Translations under genes and position numbers: made by a program
Part shown: positions 60,565-64,000 of the stretch, piece after piece
How positions within the stretch are numbered: the stretch's first letter is position 1
Layout: every line of letters begins with the position of its first letter
NCBI RefSeq assembly: GCF_002086795.1
Contig: NZ_MVIM01000001.1
Span: forward strand, 496,001 to 560,000
Reading direction: 5' to 3'
From: Mycolicibacterium tusciae
GTDB lineage: Bacteria; Actinomycetota; Actinomycetes; Mycobacteriales; Mycobacteriaceae
DNA: 64,000 nt
Notes under the pieces: model-generated
Told to the model about the DNA's origin: nothing
Database searches by the model: none
Seen by the model: the letters and a program-made list of their open reading frames with translations, nothing else

Positions 60565-61454
60565 CTGACTCAGATCCAGATACTTCTGAACTCCACATAC
60601 AGTTCCCGAACGAGTACTTCCACTCGGTGTCAATCAACATGCTCTGGCATCCCGACGGCGGCGTCTCCCCAGACGAGGCTGTCAACCCGGACGACGGCAC
60701 ACTTCGACCTGGCGTCAAGCCCTGCACGCAGGGCACCGGTTTCTTCTATCGGTTCGAAGGAAGGAACTTTCTGGCCACTGCGCGCCACTGTTTTACGGAT
60801 CGGGCGTGGCGCACTAACGAATACCTGGAACCTCCGGTGACCCCCACGCACTTGACCATGCGCGTGCGCACCATGCCTCGCTCAGAAACCTTAGATGCCA
60901 ATCATCTTGGCTTCGTCGATTTTTGCCTGAAACTAGTTGACGAAGACGAGAACCCACTATGGTTCGAGCACCCCCGCGGCTTCCAGGTAGACATCGCGGC
61001 GCGCCCACTCGATGACCTGGCTGTAGGCGAATTGCTATTCCTTCCGCTGGAACCTAAAGACGCCGCATATGGAACGGATCCGCGGTTCTGGGTGACAGAC
61101 GACGTCTACACCGTCGGATACCCGTTTGGCCTTGACCATGGCTTTCTCTGGCCGATCTGGATGCGCGGCACCGTGGCATCCGAACCCGCGCTCTACTTCC
61201 CCTACAGAGGGGAGGAGTATCCGCTGTTCCTAGTGGATTCGCGAACCCGCCCCGGACAATCCGGTTCACCCGTGTTTCTGCGTAGGCGGCACTTCACAGA
61301 CATCGCCTCCGATGACGTGCTACCTCGTTTGCGGCTCATCGGCATTTACTCAGGGCGCCTAAATGAAGAGTCTGAACTCGGTTTCGCTTGGCACATAGGA
61401 GAACTCGACAGGCTGTGCCACGCCAAACAGCACGCACCGAAGAGCAAATCGTAA
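60561..61454 (+). CDS. trypsin-like serine protease
   Basis: A 297-residue cytosolic protease of the trypsin fold. The catalytic His is in FLATARHCFTDR and the Ser in RTRPGQSGSPVFLRR; the Asp may be that in GFVDFCLKLVDED. No signal peptide is present. Trypsin-like domains are frequent effectors in bacterial conflict systems. The gene is wedged between a truncated and an intact copy of the UvrD-fusion start and has more relaxed codon use than the surrounding helicases, so it looks like later cargo. ATG 60561 overlaps the preceding short frame by four bases. Confidence 0.85.
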   Translation: MTDSDPDTSELHIQFPNEYFHSVSINMLWHPDGGVSPDEAVNPDDGTLRPGVKPCTQGTGFFYRFEGRNFLATARHCFTDRAWRTNEYLEPPVTPTHLTMRVRTMPRSETLDANHLGFVDFCLKLVDEDENPLWFEHPRGFQVDIAARPLDDLAVGELLFLPLEPKDAAYGTDPRFWVTDDVYTVGYPFGLDHGFLWPIWMRGTVASEPALYFPYRGEEYPLFLVDSRTRPGQSGSPVFLRRRHFTDIASDDVLPRLRLIGIYSGRLNEESELGFAWHIGELDRLCHAKQHAPKSKS

Positions 61455-61473
61455 ATTGCCCGGGAGATCAAAA

Positions 61474-63579
61474 ATGCCACTCGCCATCGACAAAGGGTTC
61501 CTCAAAGACCTGGGCAAGCTGGAGAAGCCCGTCTACAACCGCGTCACCGAAGTCTTCGACGAGTTCGATGCCGCGACCCACACCGGGCTGCATCTCGAGA
61601 AGATTGCGAACGCCCGCAACCCGCGGTTCCGGTCCATCCGCATCGACCAAGCCTGGCGCGGCATCGTGCTGGCCCCCGTCACCGGCGACGTCTACACATT
61701 GCTGAAGGTATTGCACCACGACGACGCCTACGCGTGGGCGCAACGCAGCAATGTCTCGGTCAACTCCGCTACGGGCGGTATCGAGATCCGCGACGAAGCC
61801 GAACTCGACCGCCAGATCCCCGAAATGGCAGAAGCGGCCAAGACCGCCGGCACCCCGATCTTCGCCAACGTCAAAGACGGTGAGCTGGCTAAGCTCGGCA
61901 TAGACGAGAAGGTGCTGGCGTTCGCGCGGACCGTCACCGATGCCGCTCAACTCGACGCGGCGAGATCCTTTCTGCCCGAGACGCAGTGGGATGTGTTGTT
62001 CGGTCTCGCCGCCGGCTTCACCCCCGAGGAAGTCTGGGGAGACCTCGGCGCGCAAATTCTGAGCGAACCCGTCGACACCAAGGACATCGATGCCGCCATC
62101 CTGCGCAGCAGCGACCGGGTCGTCCTCGTCTCCGGGCCCGACGAACTGATGGACGTGTTCGCCTACCCATTCGCCACCTGGCGCGTGTACCTGCACCCGA
62201 CGCAGCGCGCCGTCGTCGACGCGGCCTACACGGGCCCGGCCCGCGTCACCGGCGGCCCCGGCACTGGTAAGACTGTTGTCGCCCTGCATCGCGCGCATAT
62301 GCTCGCCCAGCGTGGTGACGGCAAGGTACTCGTCACCACCTTCACCTCCACGCTGTCCGACACGCTGCAGTCCGGGCTCGACATGCTCGTCGACGACGAA
62401 AGGGTCGATGATCGGATCGAGGTGTCACACGTGGACCGGATCGCCCACCGCCTCTTCCGCAAGAGTCACGGTGCACCGCACATGCTCGGCTCCGAGGACG
62501 AGAAAGCGTTGTGGGCCGGGCTGATCGACGAACTCGGCCTCACCTTCACCCCCGTGTTCCTGTCCGAGGAATGGCGGCAGGTGGCCCTGGCCCGTCGCAT
62601 AAGTACCGCGGACGCCTACCTCGCCACCAAGCGGACCGGTCGCGGCCGCGCCCTCGGAGCAGCCCAACGAACGCAGGTGTGGCAGGCCATCTGGGCGTTC
62701 GAACAGGCCCTTACCCAGCAGGGCGTGTGGACGCACGAAACCATCCGGCGCGAAGCGACCCGCCTTTTGGAGGAATCATCCGATAAGCCGTTCCGCCACA
62801 TCATCATCGACGAGGCCCAGGATCTCAGCCCGGACCAGTGGCGCCTGCTACGCGCCGCGGTCGCCAAAGCACCCGACGATATCTTCATCGCCGGCGACAC
62901 GCACCAGCGCATCTACGACAACCGGGTCAGCCTGCGCGAGGTCGGAATCAACATCGCCGGCCGGTCCTCCCGACTGAACATCAACTACCGCACCACCGCC
63001 GAGATCCTCGGCTGGAGCTTGGGCCTGCTGCGCGGTGAACCGATCGACGACATGGAAGGCGGCCTGGACTCCATCGCCGGCTGCAAGTCCTACGTGCACG
63101 GGCTACCGCCGGCACTGAGTGGACACCACAGTGCCGACGAGGAGGCCAAGTTCATCGCCTCGTCGGTGAAGGAATGGATCGACAGCGGAATTGCACCGTC
63201 GGAGATTGGGATTGCGGTCCGAGCGATGTGGTCGGCCTCGAAAATCCACAGCTCCCTTAACGCGGCCGGGATCGGCAGCGTCGACCTTGCGAAGGCAACG
63301 GACGACGACGATGTCGTGCGTGTCGGCACGATGCACCGCATGAAGGGACTCGAATTCCGCTGTATGTGTGTCGCTTGTGTCAGCGCCAAGCAGGTGCCAG
63401 CCGCCAACGCCGTGACCCCGATCGAGGACGACAAACAGACGCATCAACAGGACCTGGAGCGCGAAAAGTGTCTGCTGTTTGTTGCCTGCACCCGGGCACG
63501 CGAGGAGCTTCTTGTCACTTGGCACGCTGAGCCCAGCCCGTTCCTGACCACCCCCAGGAACGACTCATCAGAGGCTTGA
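61474..63579 (+). CDS. RelE/ParE-like domain fused to UvrD-family helicase
   Basis: A 701-residue protein. Residues 1-100 look like a RelE/ParE toxin fold (FLKDLGKLEKPVYNRVTEVF, PRFRSIRIDQAWRGIVLAPV, VYTLLKVLHHDDAYAWAQR). The rest is an SF1 helicase: VTGGPGTGKTVVALHRAHML (Walker A), IIIDEAQDLSPDQW, RLNINYRTTAEILG, VGTMHRMKGLEFRCM and FVACTRAREELLVTW. Whether the toxin-like domain is active or only a protein-binding module cannot be told. ATG 61474 with GGGAG 9 bases upstream is preferred over TTG 61456. It closes the DISARM-like operon. Confidence 0.9.
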   Translation: MPLAIDKGFLKDLGKLEKPVYNRVTEVFDEFDAATHTGLHLEKIANARNPRFRSIRIDQAWRGIVLAPVTGDVYTLLKVLHHDDAYAWAQRSNVSVNSATGGIEIRDEAELDRQIPEMAEAAKTAGTPIFANVKDGELAKLGIDEKVLAFARTVTDAAQLDAARSFLPETQWDVLFGLAAGFTPEEVWGDLGAQILSEPVDTKDIDAAILRSSDRVVLVSGPDELMDVFAYPFATWRVYLHPTQRAVVDAAYTGPARVTGGPGTGKTVVALHRAHMLAQRGDGKVLVTTFTSTLSDTLQSGLDMLVDDERVDDRIEVSHVDRIAHRLFRKSHGAPHMLGSEDEKALWAGLIDELGLTFTPVFLSEEWRQVALARRISTADAYLATKRTGRGRALGAAQRTQVWQAIWAFEQALTQQGVWTHETIRREATRLLEESSDKPFRHIIIDEAQDLSPDQWRLLRAAVAKAPDDIFIAGDTHQRIYDNRVSLREVGINIAGRSSRLNINYRTTAEILGWSLGLLRGEPIDDMEGGLDSIAGCKSYVHGLPPALSGHHSADEEAKFIASSVKEWIDSGIAPSEIGIAVRAMWSASKIHSSLNAAGIGSVDLAKATDDDDVVRVGTMHRMKGLEFRCMCVACVSAKQVPAANAVTPIEDDKQTHQQDLEREKCLLFVACTRAREELLVTWHAEPSPFLTTPRNDSSEA

Positions 63580-63608
63580 ACAGTTCGAGTAGACGAGACT
63601 AAAGGAAT

Positions 63609-64000
63609 CTAGCCACCCGAGTCGCTGCCTTGAGCGCGGTACCACTTCGAGTAACCGGAAACGACCTCGTCGTTCACAATTCCTGTGCCAGCAAAAAGAA
63701 GCTGCTCTCTGAGTAGCTTCGAGTCCCGCTCAGATATCCGCAAGAGCGGTCGCCGCAGCCTTAGTGACCAACTATCGCCAAGGTCTTTCAGCGCGTCAAG
63801 CTGCGACACGTGCTCTGCTAGGTTGACGCCTGAGCCAAATGGAACAAGCGTCTCAAGTTCCAAGTCGCAGCCGACGGGATATCCGCGCCCACCAAAGAAC
63901 ACCGGCTGATCAAGCTGCGTCAGGTCGCTCGTTACGCGAGCTGTGCCGATTACGCGGCCTCGGTCACGAGTTGAGTTCTTGAAGGCCCCTCGTGTGGTGT
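63609..64000 (-). CDS. EVE-domain protein (partial)
   Basis: The frame is open from the right window edge to a stop at 63609. It contains GRVIGTARVTSDLTQLDQPV, FFGGRGYPVGCDLELETLVP, LKDLGDSWSLRLRRPLLRIS and KLLREQLL. These match the EVE domain of the PUA/ASCH-like superfamily, which binds modified bases in DNA or RNA and is common in defence islands. The N-terminus, with any fused domain, lies outside the window. It is convergent with the UvrD-fusion gene; their stops are 29 bases apart. Confidence 0.8.
   Translation of the reverse strand, partial: TTRGAFKNSTRDRGRVIGTARVTSDLTQLDQPVFFGGRGYPVGCDLELETLVPFGSGVNLAEHVSQLDALKDLGDSWSLRLRRPLLRISERDSKLLREQLLFAGTGIVNDEVVSGYSKWYRAQGSDSGG

Overview
The window is high-GC actinobacterial DNA, almost certainly from a Mycobacterium or Mycolicibacterium. 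The left end carries the conserved phosphatidylinositol mannoside (PIM) operon in the order known from M. tuberculosis: thrS, HIT hydrolase, pgsA, patA, pimA, NUDIX protein (Rv2614c to Rv2609c), with start/stop overlaps between every pair. The species cannot be named from what is visible.

Positions 1 to about 14.1 kb look like ordinary core chromosome: the PIM/thrS operon, a TIGR02611 membrane protein, a hotdog thioesterase, an aldo/keto reductase, a DUF1990 protein, a GAF-ANTAR regulator, an L,D-transpeptidase, a proline-rich secreted protein with a strong terminator, a Holin-X/DUF3618 pair, a lipoprotein and four tRNAs (Val-CAC, then Gly-GCC, Cys-GCA, Val-GAC).

From about 14.2 kb to the right edge nearly everything is accessory and looks like a composite defence island. 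The entry zone (14.2-15.8 kb) has an internally deleted aldo/keto reductase between imperfect direct repeats, TACGCGAA repeats, a perfect palindrome and two small HTH/excisionase genes. Module A (16.1-23.3 kb) is a membrane protein with RyR and PGDYG-like domains, a convergent TIR protein and a TIR-transmembrane protein with 14 WD40 repeats. A frameshifted inverted copy of the excisionase gene lies beyond it. Next come a secreted nuclease, a receptor kinase and a broken serine recombinase (23.5-26.5 kb). Module B (26.9-36.8 kb) is a helicase-nuclease fusion, an SNF2 helicase and a GHKL ATPase with a C-terminal zinc/HNH-like motif. At 37-40 kb there is a gene graveyard: a decayed kinase, LuxR-regulator remnants, phage-like small genes and a tRNA-Val(UAC) 3' half that marks an old integration end.

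Module C (40.3-47.5 kb, minus strand) reads as one operon: a PD-(D/E)XK (Mrr-like) protein, an alpha/beta hydrolase, and a caspase-STAND ATPase-WD40 protein. Module D (48.3-63.6 kb, plus strand) is a tight operon: a 1717-residue DEAD-like helicase with DUF1998 and a C-terminal nuclease motif, a DrmD-like SNF2 helicase, a 1367-residue adenine methyltransferase, a trypsin-like protease and a RelE/ParE-UvrD fusion. It resembles class 1 DISARM but has an unusual gene content. The protease gene lies between a truncated copy and the intact 5' end of the UvrD-fusion gene. An EVE-domain gene runs off the right edge.

The best candidates for undescribed systems are module A (TIR signalling paired with a RyR membrane protein), module B (helicase-nuclease/SNF2/GHKL-HNH), module C (nuclease/hydrolase/caspase-WD40) and the rearranged DISARM-like operon D. 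All functional statements are read from motifs by eye; no database search or structure prediction was run.
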